A stretch of DNA of 64,000 bases, from NCBI GenBank assembly GCA_963575745.1, contig CAUYUJ010005692.1, forward strand, positions 62,001-126,000, in the 5' to 3' direction. The DNA comes from Prorocentrum cordatum (taxonomy: Eukaryota; Sar; Dinophyceae; Prorocentrales; Prorocentraceae). The notes beneath the pieces are model-generated. The model had not been told where the DNA came from and made no database searches. It saw only the letters and a program-made list of their open reading frames with translations. Shown one piece after another: positions 19,336 to 30,530 of the stretch. Both the position numbers and the translations under genes were made by a program. The stretch's first letter is position 1. Each line of letters starts with the position of its first letter.

Positions 19336-22030
19336 AAAGGCCGCTAAGAGTCCACAAGAAGCGCCGCCCCGCGCGCTGCCAGACCAGAGGTGCACGGTCT
19401 GACTTGGTATTGTTCGGGAGCGAAAGCGCTGAACTAACAATCAGCGAAGACCTCCGAACACCTCGAACCTCAAACCTCTTCCCTCCTCGCTTCGCGGTGG
19501 CGGGCCTCAAATGCCAAGAGCGCCCTTCTGCGAACCCCAAAATGTAGGGACGACGTCACGCAGCAAGCGCTGCCCGGAAAGAGACAGCGGCCACCGCCCG
19601 GCACCAACCCAGGCCATGCCTGCCCCCGGTGGCCGACGTCCTGGCCCCTGCGCCCCCTGTTCGCCCGACCCGAAGGAGCCGTCGGCCATCGACCCCACTC
19701 GGCTGTCTCCCGCCTCGGCCCCGCTCTCGCCCTACCTCGCGGGCGGGAACAGACGTCCATGTCCGCGGCCAAGGCGGCTTGGCGCGGATGCCCCGCGCGC
19801 AACGCATCCACGGGACCGCGCCTCCACGGGATCGCGCCAGAGCGCGCACAGGAACCTCGACAGTCTCTTGGCGCTGGTGACCAAACTCGAGGCTGCCACC
19901 AGCCCGGCCCGAGGCGGGTGGCACGACCTTGCCATCGCTCGGACGTCCATTCCCCGTGCATGCTTCGTGGTCGAGCGTGTCCTTCTTCCTCGATGACCCA
20001 AGATGCTCCTCGATGCTCCTCGCCGAGAAAAAAAATGCGCATGCCCGAGCGATGCCGAGCGACGGGGCACGCTCGTCGGCCCGCGGCCTGCCGCTCACCC
20101 CCGACGCCGCGGCACACCTCCGCGGCCTCCGCACCGCACCCCCCGGGCGGTGGAGGCAGCCCGGCCTGGGCACGGGCAGCCGGGGCCCCGAGGGTCGCAC
20201 CGCACCGCCGGCGCACCCGCGGCGCGGGCTCCGGCGGGCGCCAGCCAGGCACCGGCACCGCTCCTGGCCGGGCCTGGGCTCGGGCTCGGCGCGTACGCCC
20301 TCCCAGCTTCGGGGAGGAGGGCAGGCACCCCGATTCTGGAGAGGGGGAGGGGGGGAGAGGGGGAGGAGGGAGGAGAGGCGGATGAGGACGAGGACGATAG
20401 GGGGGGAGAACGAGGCGGAAGGAGGAGGAGGAGGAGGAGGGGGAGGAGGAACATGGTAAACCCAGGGTGCATCAACGATGCTGCAGTAGACCCGCCCGTC
20501 CCAAGTCCTCTCTTCACAAGTCCACACAAGCCTTCCACTCCACTGCCAGATGTTAGAAGCACACCCTTGAAGGAAGAGCACCACAAGGGCTTGCCACTCA
20601 AGCGAGCACCCTACTTCGAGAAGACACCGCCCCCCAATAGTTTAAGTGATGCACGAGATCACACGTGTGGCGGTTCGATGTGAGGGAGTCTCAAGCGAAG
20701 ATCCACACTTTGAAGAGACACGGCCCTACATCCGTGCAGCCGTTTAGTATGCTGAAGCTGCTGGTCGTCACGTGATAACAAAACTCAAGCGAGAACAACA
20801 TGTTGAAAAGGATCCGTTATCCGTAGATGTGGCTACCTGCTGCAAACTTGCACATCAAATGTGCGCCGCGATGAGGAACATCGCATGTTTAAAACGTGCC
20901 GGTCTGCATTCCTAGACGCAACCGCTGGCAACTTGTAATCCGACATATCAGCCTCAACCGCTGAAACTATTGCAACATTTGAAAAAATATGCGTGGCGTT
21001 GACGCGATAAACGCATTTCGAAAACCACCCGACCGTCCTTGTGACCGTTGCAGATGAAGGCGAGAGCCGCAGCTTGAAAACGACGAGCTCTCAACCTGAG
21101 GATCAAAGATGCACGGAAGTCCCGGGCGAAACGTGCGGCCCGCCCGGCCTAATTACCGACGCGTCTGATGGTGGGGCAGAGTGGGAGGGACGACGAGGAG
21201 GGAGGGAGGCGGAGGCAGAGAGGAGGGAGGCCGAGGAGGGTGCACGCCGAGGCGTGGGGGGGCGCCAGCCTCCCCTTGAGGGGGGCGCAAGGCACGGGCG
21301 AGGAGGGGCGCGGCGGCCCCTGCGGCGTCCTGCACGGCGCCGTCGCTCCACCGCAGGAACCTGCCGGGCGCGCGGGGTGGTGTGCGTGCCTCGGCCACCC
21401 TGCAGGTTCGGTCTGCCCGCCGACCAAATTGGGTCCTCACGCAGTCCGCCACCTACTGCGCTGAGTGAAATCCACGCGGTAGCTCGCACCTCTTGCCATC
21501 ACTCGCGATGGTGCCACCCCCTGGTCTGGCGGAAGAAAAAGGTGCGCGTGTGCCTACGCGGCGCGCACAAGCGGGGGTGGCACAAGGGGTGCGGCCTTCC
21601 AAGGAAGCGGGGGGAGGGTGGGGCGGGGGGCATGGAAGGCAGGCGGCCTCATGGAAGCCATCGTGGCCTCCAAGGGCCCAATGGACCTTCTTGGACGCCT
21701 CCCGGCTGCTTGATGAGAGGGCCCCCGTCTTCTCCAAGTGCCGCCCCCCTCGAGCGACCCCCCTGTGCGCACCGCCAGGCGAGCGCGCGCGCATAGCTAG
21801 ACCTGTGACGTACTGGCACAATTCAGGCGGAGGTGCTGCATCATTCTCTCGGCCTCCCTGGGCCCTCGCCTGAACCCCGAGGACATAATATATCGGACTG
21901 TTCAATGCGGGGTCCAGGGACACTGAATGACCACATCAACAAGGTATCGAATCTCTGGGTGGGGAAGAAGAGGGAGACGAAGACGAGGAGGAGGATAACA
22001 AGAAAGAGACATCTCCAACTCATTTTTCAA
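19336..22030. other. no supported gene; GC-rich unique sequence
   Basis: Several GC-rich open frames overlap on both strands (for example 20066-20330 plus, 21453-21923 minus). None shows a family motif, start context or splice pair I can defend. 20335-20455 is a purine GAGG/GGA tract. 20690-21040 is less GC-rich and featureless. Exons may be hidden here but cannot be assigned by eye. Confidence 0.5.
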
Positions 22031-22032
22031 GA

Positions 22033-22378
22033 TATTCCTCCGCTTCCTCCTTCTCCTCCTTCTCCTCCTTTTCCTCGTCTTCCTCCTCCTCCTCCTCCTC
22101 CTCCTCCTCTCCCCCTCCACCTCCTCCTCCTCCACCTCCTCCTCCTCCTCCTCTTCCTCCTCCTCCTCCGCCTCCTCCTCCTCCTTTTCCGTTTCCTCCT
22201 CCTCCTCCTCCTCCTCCTCCTCCTCCTCCTCCCCCTCCGCCTCCTCCTCCTCCGCCTCCTCCTCCTCCTCCTCCTCCTCCTCCTCCTCCTCCTCCTCCTC
22301 CTCCTCCTCCTCCTCCTCCTCCTCCTCCTCCTCCTCCTCCTCCTCCTCCTCCTCCTCCTCCTCCTCCTCCTCCCTCCT
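22033..22378. repeat. long (CCT)n microsatellite
   Basis: About 345 bp of nearly pure CTC/CCT pyrimidine repeat, the longest uninterrupted trinucleotide tract in the window. Poly-Leu, poly-Glu and poly-Gly frames through it are not genes. Confidence 0.95.
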
Positions 22379-22989
22379 CTTCAAGCCATTCAAGCTCATA
22401 CCTTTGTTGGCATGGGCGCATCAGCGCTTCCACGCGGCGCTTTAGACGTATCGGCACAACGACCACACCAGTCAGCCGACCTTGGCGATAGCTGAAGCTG
22501 AGGCTCATGCGGCACATGCGAATATAACGATAGGCTCGAGAATGCCAACCCGACTTGCAGCAGCACGTGCAATCGTCGAGTTCGCCTCCACCTCCCTGGG
22601 CCCCTGTCACCAACCAGATCTTTCGAGCCCGCGGAAGTCGTCCGCCCAGCACACCCGAGCTCCACGGCAGGACGAGGGCGCCAGAGCTCCGTCCCCAGGA
22701 AGACCGCGGGCATCACCAGCCGCCTGCGGCTCGTGCCTGCCGAGACGCGGGGCCCCCGAGCTCCGAGGCATCCTCCCGGCGCAGATCACCAGGATCGCTG
22801 CGTAGCAGGAGGACACCCAGCCTGCACCGCCGACAACGGTGCGAGCCATGAAGCGGGCCCGGCGGAGCGCACCGTGCGGCGGGCAACGGACACGCCCAGC
22901 TGGTCAATAGCACTCTCAAGTTGAAGGAGAGCCCCCATGTGGTCGAAGGCAAGGAGTCCGAGGCAGCCTCGAGGGTCGCCCGCGCCGAG

Positions 22990-23538
22990 ACCATGAACAA
23001 GAAGAAGGAGAAGGAGGAGAAGAAGGCGGCGGCACTCGCGGAGGCGGGGGCGTCACCAAGAGCGCCGAAACCACCTCCGCCGAGTCCACGGGGCCAGTCT
23101 TCTCAGTCGCCTGGGACATCGTGAACCTGGATTTCGAGCAAGCTGAACGCCAGGAGCTCGAGGCGGCCCAGCAGGGCCTGCAGGGGCCCTGGAGGCAGTT
23201 CGGCACCAGGGAGCAGCAGGCCCGGGCGCTGATCGACCGCGCCCAGGCCGCGCGACGCCAGCCGGAGGAGCGCCTCAAGAAGAAGCGCAGAAGCGACGAC
23301 TGGCCCACCGCGCCCACCGCGCCAGAGCCTGCCGCTGACAGCGGCGCGGCCGCGGACGCCGCGGGCGCCGCCGCGGCCGCGGAGCCCACCGCGGAGCCCA
23401 GGACCGCCGAGGACCTCGAGCAGCTCGAGGCCGAGGCGGCCCGCTGCTCCGCCGCTGGCATCGCCGCGCAGAGGGCCGCCACCGAGGGCAGTGCCCGTGA
23501 AAATCTCGAAAGTGAGCCAGGTCGATCGTCTATATACA
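22990..23538 (+). CDS. coiled-coil protein segment, possible ORF1 of the following RT element
   Basis: An open frame with a Lys/Glu start region is followed by VAWDIVNLDFEQAERQELEA and a heptad-rich stretch (RQFGTREQQARALIDRAQAA), then an Ala/Pro/Glu-rich region to about 23538. It stops being meaningful at the fold-back element starting at 23539. It sits just upstream of a frame-broken RT on the same strand, so it may be the ORF1 or N-terminal part of that retroelement. A cellular coiled-coil exon is the alternative. No start codon is certain. Confidence 0.4.
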
Positions 23539-23704
23539 CTAGGGCTCCCAACTTCGCGCTTCGCGCTGCGCGAAGCGCGAAGCGCGAATAACTTCGCGCT
23601 CTCGCGCCGCCCTCCCAAAGGGAGAATAGGAGGACGAGGAGGAGGGGGAGAAGGAACGAGGACCGCGAAGCGCGAATAACTTCGCGCCCTCGAGGGAGCC
23701 CTTG
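23539..23704 (+). mobile_element. fold-back element (CTAGGGCTCCC family), copy 1
   Basis: A 166-bp element with outer inverted repeat AGGGCTCCC/GGGAGCCCT. Inside are two palindromic blocks made of TTCGCGCTTCGCGC and GCGCGAAGCGCGAA, plus a purine GGACGAGGAGGAGG spacer. ATACA flanks both sides (23534-23538, 23705-23709). Other copies: 29654-29820, 32561-32733, 35662-35834. Confidence 0.85.
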
Positions 23705-23711
23705 ATACAGC

Positions 23712-23954
23712 ATGCGTGGCCAGTTGGATGTTGATCAGTTGAACCTTGCAAGCCCTGCTCAGCCAAATGATGACAACAATTCAGCCAGCCAGCGCGACAG
23801 ACCCCCCGTGCCTGCTCAGAACCAGGGGAAGGAATCGGATGCCCCGCTGTCTCGCTCTGAAGTTGGTTTCGGTGAATCCGTGGGACGCCCCAGCAGGGCC
23901 CCAACGGCATGCCTGCCAAGCTTTGAAATTCCTAGCGATGTATGGCACGAGTAG
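23712..23954 (+). CDS. small ORF, unknown
   Basis: An 80-codon ORF with ATG, beginning MRGQLDVDQLNLASPAQPND, hydrophilic and Gln/Asn/Ser/Pro-rich, ending SFEIPSDVWHE. It starts 7 bp after the fold-back element and its duplication. I recognise no domain. It may be part of the retroelement that continues to the right. Confidence 0.25.
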   Translation: MRGQLDVDQLNLASPAQPNDDNNSASQRDRPPVPAQNQGKESDAPLSRSEVGFGESVGRPSRAPTACLPSFEIPSDVWHE

Positions 23955-24349
23955 AGAGCACACAGTGGGCACCTGGAGCTTCGCTCCTGCGCTCCCACTG
24001 CTGCTACTGCTACCTCAGTGGCCGCTTGGCTCCAGCCTGGCCTGACCTTTCAAGCGTGCTTGGCGAATTCTACAGTGCTTGGATTGCCGCGGTGGAAACC
24101 ACCACGATCGCGAGGGCCCAATTTCCGAATGGTTCCAGCGCGCGAAGCCCCGACCCGAAGGGCATCAGCTTCACGGGGCCGCAGCAACGGCTGGTGGACA
24201 CGACCACACACCACGCTGAAACGCATCTACCGCCACCGCGCCAGGGGCAACGGGCAGAAGCAGCTCGACCAGCTCTGCGCGGCGACGGACCGACACCTCC
24301 AAGAGGTGCCTCAATCAGCAGCAGGCGCATTTCGAGCACGAGACGTATA

Positions 24350-26509
24350 CCAGTGAACTCAGTGGCTACGACTTCTCCAGCACATCTGCACGGCGGAGAC
24401 CTACAGCATCTTCCTTGCTTGAGCAGCTCCTGGAGTCGCAAGCCGAGCGCAGCGGAGGGCAGTGCGCAAGTCCCCCCGCGACTTCCTGGAGCGGGCTGTG
24501 ACAGACGGGGCCCTCATAACGCTGCATCGGTCGATGGAGCCACAGCCCGCTCCACCAATATCGATACGTTCCACCAGGGAGACGATCTCCCACCCCGTGG
24601 AGCTGCTCGCCCACGAGGTCGCCAGTTGGCATCGGCGACGGCCACCTCAAGGCCATGGAATCGGTGGCCTACCTGAGGTTTCCATAGGACCCAAGCGAAG
24701 GTACACGAGCAGGGCAGCCTCGCCCCGCCCACAGGAGGCGCCCGACAGGCGCTCAAGCGCCAGCGTGCATCCACCGCGCAGGGGGTCGACCGCATCAGCC
24801 CGATTGACCTCCTGCGCCTCCCCGACGACGCCCTCGAGGAGCTCGCGCGCCTGTTGCACGTCATGGAGCAGGTCCAGGCGCGGCCGCACCCGCTCCTTCT
24901 CACCCTCGGCGCCACACGAGGGCCAAGAAGTACAGCGGCGACCGCATCGCAAGGCTGCTGCTTGAGATCACACGTCCTGGCCCACGTGCTGCGAGGGCGC
25001 CATCCGCGAGTGAAACGCGGAAGGTTTCGCTCACTGGGGCGTGGCCATCCGCGGGAACTCCGCGCTCCAGGAGGCCTACGCCGGGGCCTTGCAGGACGAG
25101 CTCACGGGGTATGTTATGTTCATGCTCCACAGGGCCACTGCCTCCTGGACATTTCTCAGTTCTACGATTCGATCCAATGGGCCGACCTGGGAAGCGAGGG
25201 CTTGGACCCGGACGTCCCCGCCGAAGCCTTGGGCCTGAAACTCCTCCAGCGAATCGCCCCCCCACGGCTCACTCACCCGGAGCGGCAGCTTTACCTGCCG
25301 CTCCAACCTACGCACCTCGTGGTCCAGGGGCTCCGCTCGGGAGCTAGATCCACGAAGTGCATGACCACCCGCGCAATCCAGAGGGTCGCCGTCGCCGACC
25401 CGCAGCGCCACCACCGCCTCTGGATCGACGACCTCCCCCATCGCGCTCAAGGATCACATCGAGCGGCGCGACAGCTCCTCCTGCGGCGCCCCCTCGACAC
25501 CTGCCCGGAGCTCCGCGCCGAGGGCATCCACGTCGCCAAGGAGAGCATCCTCCTGTGCCCGCACATGGGCGACGCTCGCTGCGTCGTGCGCGGCTGGGGC
25601 GCCAAGGAGCCCAGGCCCTCTCCACGGCCCAGGCCGGCTCCTCGGGGGCCGACCCTGGCGCCGGAGCCTGACGCGCCCAGGCCGCCCGCGCTCAGCGGAG
25701 GGCTCGCTGCGGCCTCATGCACCGCGAGATCGCGAGGCTCGCCAGGGCCACGCGGCGCCGCCAGGGCACTGCCGCCTCGCCGAGCAGGGGGGGCCAAGCC
25801 GTTGGAGGGTACGGCCACCAGATCCGCGGAGTCTTCGGACTGCACATGGCGACCTTCCGCCGCCGCCTTGGCGGCGCCCTCGGACTCGGCTCCAAGGGAG
25901 ATATCTCGCGACGCCGCTGGACCTCGAGGCGCACGGCAAGGACCCAGCCTGACGCTTCTCACGGGAGGCCATCCAGCAGTGGCGCACCATGTGGATCCAG
26001 ACGGGGGCCACACAGAAGACCATCCACTTCACTTGAGCCAAGGCCATGGACCATGTCGGCCAGCCTCCACCAGCGCAGCGGGCACGGCACGTACGAGGCC
26101 CACTGTCGACTAGTATGTTATGCTGATGGAGCAAAACTGACAAGCTCATCCCGCTAACAGATGGGAACTACCACCAGCTGCCCCGAATGACACCGATCAG
26201 ATCACCTGGCATTTTGACCCCAGAGACCTCACGGGGAACGCCGTCGACATACCAGAGGCACTGCTCAAGGACGTCGACCAAACTGTCAAGGACAGGTACT
26301 GGAAGCATGCCAACGAACACTACGGCGGCTCGGGCATGGCACAAAGCATCGACGGCAGGCCCTACCGCCAACTGCTCCGCTACCTGGAGAAAATGAAGAA
26401 TGAAGCCCGCCTAGCTGCCATCATGCTGACCATTGCGGTTGGCAGCGCCTGGCCCAAGGCACGTCTCCAAGCTCAGACCACGGCAGAGTGCCCCAGATAT
26501 CAAGACTAG
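24350..26509 (+). pseudogene. reverse transcriptase of a non-LTR-like element, frame-broken
   Basis: RT signatures lie in plus-strand frames interrupted by shifts. Near 24790 is GVDRISPIDLLRLPDDALEE. Motif A is HCLLDISQFYDSIQWADL (Asp near 25148). A motif B-like GLRSGARSTKCMTTRAI is followed by motif C HRLWIDDL (near 25420-25440). A shifted thumb-like GYGHQIRGVFGLHMATFRRR lies near 25810. The last 115 codons to the TAG at 26507-26509 are open and include DQITWHFDPRDLTGN and YRQLLRYLEKMKNEARLAA. A purine AAGAAGAACAAGAAG tail follows to about 26560. It differs from the two LINEs at the left and lacks a recognisable RNase H. No intact ORF, so a relic. Confidence 0.75.
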
Positions 26510-26795
26510 AAGAACAAGAAGAACAAGAAGAAGAATAATAAGAAGAAGACTGCCTTTTCACCGCACCTGGGAGTGCACCGAGAGAAGGCAATGCCCAGTC
26601 TAATGCGATACCGACTCTATGACCGGCGACACCACAGCACAACAGGACATGCCGGAGTGCTAATGGACCCGCGGCCTGATACCCAGCTCCTGGACAGTCA
26701 CCCCACCTCCCTGCGCCACACCTTCCTAGACCTCGTTCGGGCTCGAGGAGGCCATGACGGGTGCCTAGGGCACGGCAGCGGAGGGGTGACATGTA
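26510..26795. other. possible 3' end of the RT relic; otherwise empty
   Basis: AAGAAGAACAAGAAGAAGAA-type purine tail at 26510-26560, then sequence with no recognisable feature up to the MITE. Confidence 0.4.
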
Positions 26796-26973
26796 CTCCA
26801 GATTTCGTAATAAAAGGGAGGGGGTCTGGACCCTCCAAGACAAGCCATTTCAGACCTCCCCCGTGGGAGAACCCTCCAAAACATCGTCCCCAGACCCCCC
26901 AGGCCCCCAAAGATAGCCTGGAAGAGACCCCCCCCGAAATGAGACCCCCTCCTTTTTATTACGAAATCTGGAG
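26796..26973. mobile_element. MITE family A, copy 2 (TA target duplication)
   Basis: 178 bp with terminal inverted repeats CTCCAGATTTCGTAATAAAA and its near-perfect complement at the right end, flanked by TA (26794-26795, 26974-26975). About 90 percent identical by eye to copy 1 at 839-1022. The interior differs mainly in lengths of C runs. Confidence 0.88.
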
Positions 26974-27348
26974 TATGTTCGGCGACGCGAAGGGAGGAGG
27001 GGGCACTAGCCATTCGCACATTCGACGCGTAGGCGTGGCCACCTCGAGCTGCCACGACCTCCAGGAGGCGGCACTGCAGGGCGCTCTCAAGGGGCCCCTT
27101 CAGGGCGAGCACCAGACTGTAGTGCGAGGCGAGTTGGCTGTTGACGGTCTCTGTAGGAGACACTACCTGCGTCACCGACTGCGAGGGCACCGAGCTAGAC
27201 TTCCTACCTGAATTCCTAAAACGGGCACCCTGGATGACCCGAGGGGCCAGACGCCGACCTGTGGCACGAGATCGGCCGCCGCGTCGACTCTCGGGGAGGT
27301 CAGTTCGTCGTCCTGTGGACAAGATCGCACCAAACTGAGCACGATGTT

Positions 27349-27696
27349 TTGCCATGCTGTTTTTTTTGTCGCTCCTCCGTGTACGGGGACACACTTGCAG
27401 ACGAACTAGCCGCCCTCAAGGCCACGGAGCACCGTGTGAGCGAAGCAGGGCGACCAAACATTGAGGTTGTCGAGCACCGTGCCTTTTTAGTTAGGATGAG
27501 GCTGCTCAGGTCCACCATACAGGCCCTCGAGTTCGAGCGCCAATTGAAGATTCAAGAAAATAGGCTGGGAGCTAGGCCCCGACAAGCCGTAAAGAGACCC
27601 GTCCGAGCTGGCGCCCCTTCCTTTGTGCTGCTTTCGCCTCCGCCCACCAACTCGACGACCCTGGTCGAAAGCGTCTTGCTTGTAGAGTCTCCTTGA
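27349..27696 (+). CDS. hypothetical protein segment, helical
   Basis: A 115-codon open frame that contains LADELAALKATEHRVSEAGR and RLLRSTIQALEFERQLKIQE, suggesting amphipathic helices. No family recognised. The minus strand is also open over part of the interval. The segment could be an exon with unknown limits. Confidence 0.3.
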   Translation: MPCCFFCRSSVYGDTLADELAALKATEHRVSEAGRPNIEVVEHRAFLVRMRLLRSTIQALEFERQLKIQENRLGARPRQAVKRPVRAGAPSFVLLSPPPTNSTTLVESVLLVESP

Positions 27697-27964
27697 CAGT
27701 AGCCAAGCGTACTGAATGGTTACGTAGTGAGTGTTCTAACGTTGTACATGCAGATGGCACCTGCCTGGGTAAGAAGAAGGTCCATGTAGAAGGGGATGGG
27801 CTCACAGAACCCATCAAAGAAGGTTCCACGCTGGGCTGGAAATTTGGCCTTAGGGGCTCAGTCAGGCTGAGACCGTCCACAGATGTAAGCATGTCACAGC
27901 ACCGCAGTAAGTGCAGGCGGACTTCTATACTCATATCGCTACGCGATCAGGCAGAGTCTCCAGA

Positions 27965-28095
27965 GTCTCCAACCCCTCCTCTTATCCTCCTCCTCCTCGC
28001 GCTCCCCTTCCTCCTGCTCCTCCTCATCCTCCTCCTCGCGCTCCTCCTCCTCCTCCTCCTCCTCGTCCTCTTCATCCTCCTCCTCGTCCCGTCTC
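27965..28095. repeat. CCT-rich microsatellite
   Basis: Pyrimidine CTCCTCCTC tract with interruptions (CTCGCGCTCC). Confidence 0.85.
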
Positions 28096-28217
28096 TCTGC
28101 CGGCACTTCGAAAAAGGGGCCCCAAGACGTTGGGCCATGTAGGGCGAGGAGGCCTTGAACAATGTAAACCTAAGCCGGATATCACTTACGAACCTTTATG
28201 TCTGAGGCCTCCTAACC

Positions 28218-28493
28218 TCAGGGCCCTATCTTGGAACCCTCCCGCATCTGCGCCGCCGCGAGCAATCGCGCCGCGTCGCCGATGAACATGCGATGCTGCT
28301 CCGGCGTCGTCGGGACGCACACAACATCGGGATCATGATAGCACCACATCATATCGGCGTTGCGGCGCGATCGCCGCATCTCACATAGATATACTTGTTC
28401 CCCACCTAGGCGGCCCAGACCCTCGGGGGAGACCAAGTCCAGATGGAGGCCCACAGGTTGGGGTCCCTCCGGCTGGACCTGCTCCAGCTGCAC
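28218..28493 (-). CDS. possible exon, unknown protein
   Basis: A 91-codon open frame that contains RNADMMWCYHDPDVVCVPTT and EQHRMFIGDAARLLAAAQMR, which look protein-like rather than low complexity. No family, start or splice sites recognised. Confidence 0.3.
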   Translation of the reverse strand: MQLEQVQPEGPQPVGLHLDLVSPEGLGRLGGEQVYLCEMRRSRRNADMMWCYHDPDVVCVPTTPEQHRMFIGDAARLLAAAQMREGSKIGP

Positions 28494-28802
28494 TCGGCGT
28501 CCGCCCGAGAGAGGATCCCTGGGTCTCGTCAGTCTTTCTTCCAGTCCCGTCGCAATTAACGCCGACGGCGTCAGGTGGCTTTCGACGATAAGTCATCGCT
28601 GACTGGCCCTGAATCTGAATAGGACTGGGGTCAGGTCTGCAGAATACCCCAAACGGACGTCAAGGGGTGCAACCAACGTGTCCGGTCAAGCTGAAACTGA
28701 TGTACCACACCTGGCGACAAGCAAAAACCTTGGACATAAACGAATGGCTAGATTCTGCACATCTTCGTCGGCTTAACCAGCGAGGCGTTTGACCACCTTG
28801 AC

Positions 28803-29357
28803 GTGTTTGTTCGGTGGTCCTGCAGAGGAAGGCGCTCTCTGACCCTCGGCCCTACTCAACCCCTAACAGCAGTTGAGAGGCGCATTTGGCACTCTTTGCT
28901 AAGCGGTCCCTTCGAGGTTGAGACGGGCGCGCTCGTCTCTCGGACCCGATCCCTGCTCGCGCACCTCGGCGCGCTGGCTCCAGCTTTGGAGGGCGGAGCC
29001 GAATCTCCTGCCGCCGACTTCAACCTCATCTTCGAGCAAGGCAAAGCCAGGACGAGGATAAGCTCGGAGGAAGATGATTCGAGAATCTCTGAGATCCGGC
29101 GGTTCTGGCTCTGGAACAGATGCATCCCCGTCCTGGCCCCGCCCGAGCCGAGTCTCCTGCCGCCGACTCCGACCTCATCCTCGAGCCCACTCTTCTCTTA
29201 CTCTCAGGGCCCCGTAGACCCGGACACGCTAGACCCGGACACCCAACATTCCTCGAAACCAACTTTTCCAAACGGCGGCACGAACAAAGTACTGCACTGC
29301 AGCATTTCCAGAATAAACCCGGACACAGGCCTCAAAAAGCCTGCAAGACCCCCCTAA
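28803..29357 (+). CDS. possible exon(s), unknown protein
   Basis: A 184-codon frame without ATG. The first third (TAVERRIWHSLLSGPFEVET, RTRSLLAHLGALAPALEGGA) looks helical and protein-like. The rest is Ser/Pro-rich. A 30-bp phrase (TCTCCTGCCGCCGACT) recurs about 145 bp apart (29005 and 29150) and CCCGGACAC recurs several times near 29215-29360. No domain recognised. Confidence 0.22.
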   Translation: MFVRWSCRGRRSLTLGPTQPLTAVERRIWHSLLSGPFEVETGALVSRTRSLLAHLGALAPALEGGAESPAADFNLIFEQGKARTRISSEEDDSRISEIRRFWLWNRCIPVLAPPEPSLLPPTPTSSSSPLFSYSQGPVDPDTLDPDTQHSSKPTFPNGGTNKVLHCSISRINPDTGLKKPARPP

Positions 29358-29653
29358 ACCCGGACACAATCCCGAATCCTGCAGTGCAGCAAACAAAACA
29401 TGCACGGGTGCTGAAAAACGCGACTTTGCAGGAAACGATGTCGTTTCCTTGGTGTTCCGTGTCCTGGTTTATCTGTGTCCTGGTTTCCGGGGGCCTGATA
29501 CTCGCGCCAACGCCCGCGACCGGCCCCGCCCCCCTCCCCCCCCCCGCGGCGCCGCTCGGCCATTGGCCCTCCTTAGAAGGCCTTCCCAGGCGGCGGCGCG
29601 AGTGGTGAGGTGACTGGCCCCATCCCCTGTCTCTCTCGGGGGCGTCCAAGGAG

Positions 29654-29820
29654 CTAGGGCTCCCAACTTCGCGCTTCGCGCTGCGCGAAGCGCGAATAAC
29701 TTCGCGCTCTCGCGCCGCCCCCCCAAAGGGGAGAAGAGGAGGACGAGGAGGAGGGGGAGGAGGAAGGAGGACCGCGAAGCGCGAAGCGCGAAAAACTTCG
29801 CGCCCTCGTGGGAGCCCTTG
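29654..29820 (+). mobile_element. fold-back element (CTAGGGCTCCC family), copy 2
   Basis: 167 bp, same ends and palindromic blocks as copy 1, flanked by the 8-bp direct repeat CCAAGGAG (29646-29653, 29821-29828). Confidence 0.88.
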
Positions 29821-30009
29821 CCAAGGAGGGGGGTGTCCGAGAGGGGGGGAGGTCAAATCATGGCCCGAGGCCTGCGCGCGGACCAGGGGGGGGGCCAGGG
29901 AACGCATTCAGATGGGAAGAGGGGCCATGAGATCCGGGGAGACATCATGGCCCTCGCCGTGCCCCCCCCCCCCCCCCCCCCGAGTCCCCACCCCCCTCTT
30001 GGGCGCCCC

Positions 30010-30130
30010 CGACTCCTCCTCCTCCTCCTCCTCCTCCTCCTCCTCCTCCTCCTCCTCCCCCTCCTCCCTCTCCTCCTCCTCCTCCTCCTCCTCCTCCTCC
30101 TCCTCCTCCCCCTCCTCCTCCTCCCCCCGT
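30010..30130. repeat. (CCT)n microsatellite
   Basis: Pyrimidine tract of CTC repeats with short C runs. Confidence 0.9.
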
Positions 30131-30299
30131 CCCCCCCCCCTCGTGGGCCGCCCCCGACTCCTGGCAGCTCCGACGAGCGAGCCGCACCCGGGGGCGCCCG
30201 CGCCCCAGGAGAGGGCCCCCTATGCAGGCGCCGCGCCCGGGCCTGGCCCAGGCGCGGAGGGCTCGGCGAGTCGGTGGAGCGCCCCGCCGGACTCCAGCG

Positions 30300-30530
30300 A
30301 GGGGGAGGGATAGAGGGGGGGGGCGCCGAAGGGGGGGGGGCGGCCGAAGGGGGAGGGGAGGGGGGGGCGAGGGGAGGGGGCGGCCGAAGGGGTAGAGGGG
30401 GGGGGCGGCCGAAGGGGTAGAGGGGGGGGGCGGCCGAAGGGGTAGAGGGGGGGGCGGCCGAAGGGGTAGAGGGGAAGGGGGAGGGGGGGGCGGCCGAAGG
30501 GGTAGAGGGGGGGGGCGGCGAGTGGTCCGA
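30300..30530. repeat. GGGGCGGCCGAAGGGGTAGA minisatellite
   Basis: About nine units of 24-30 bp built on GGCCGAAGGGGTAGAGGGG. Unit length varies by the size of the G run. Confidence 0.9.

Noticed and set aside
22033-22378. Poly-Leu/poly-Glu frames of 165-220 codons
   Set aside because: Direct translations of the CCT microsatellite with no flanking domain.
26113-26160. 48-bp intron-like GTATGT...CTAACAG
   Set aside because: Joining the flanks gives a stop codon in the frame of the RT tail, and the element is a broken relic.
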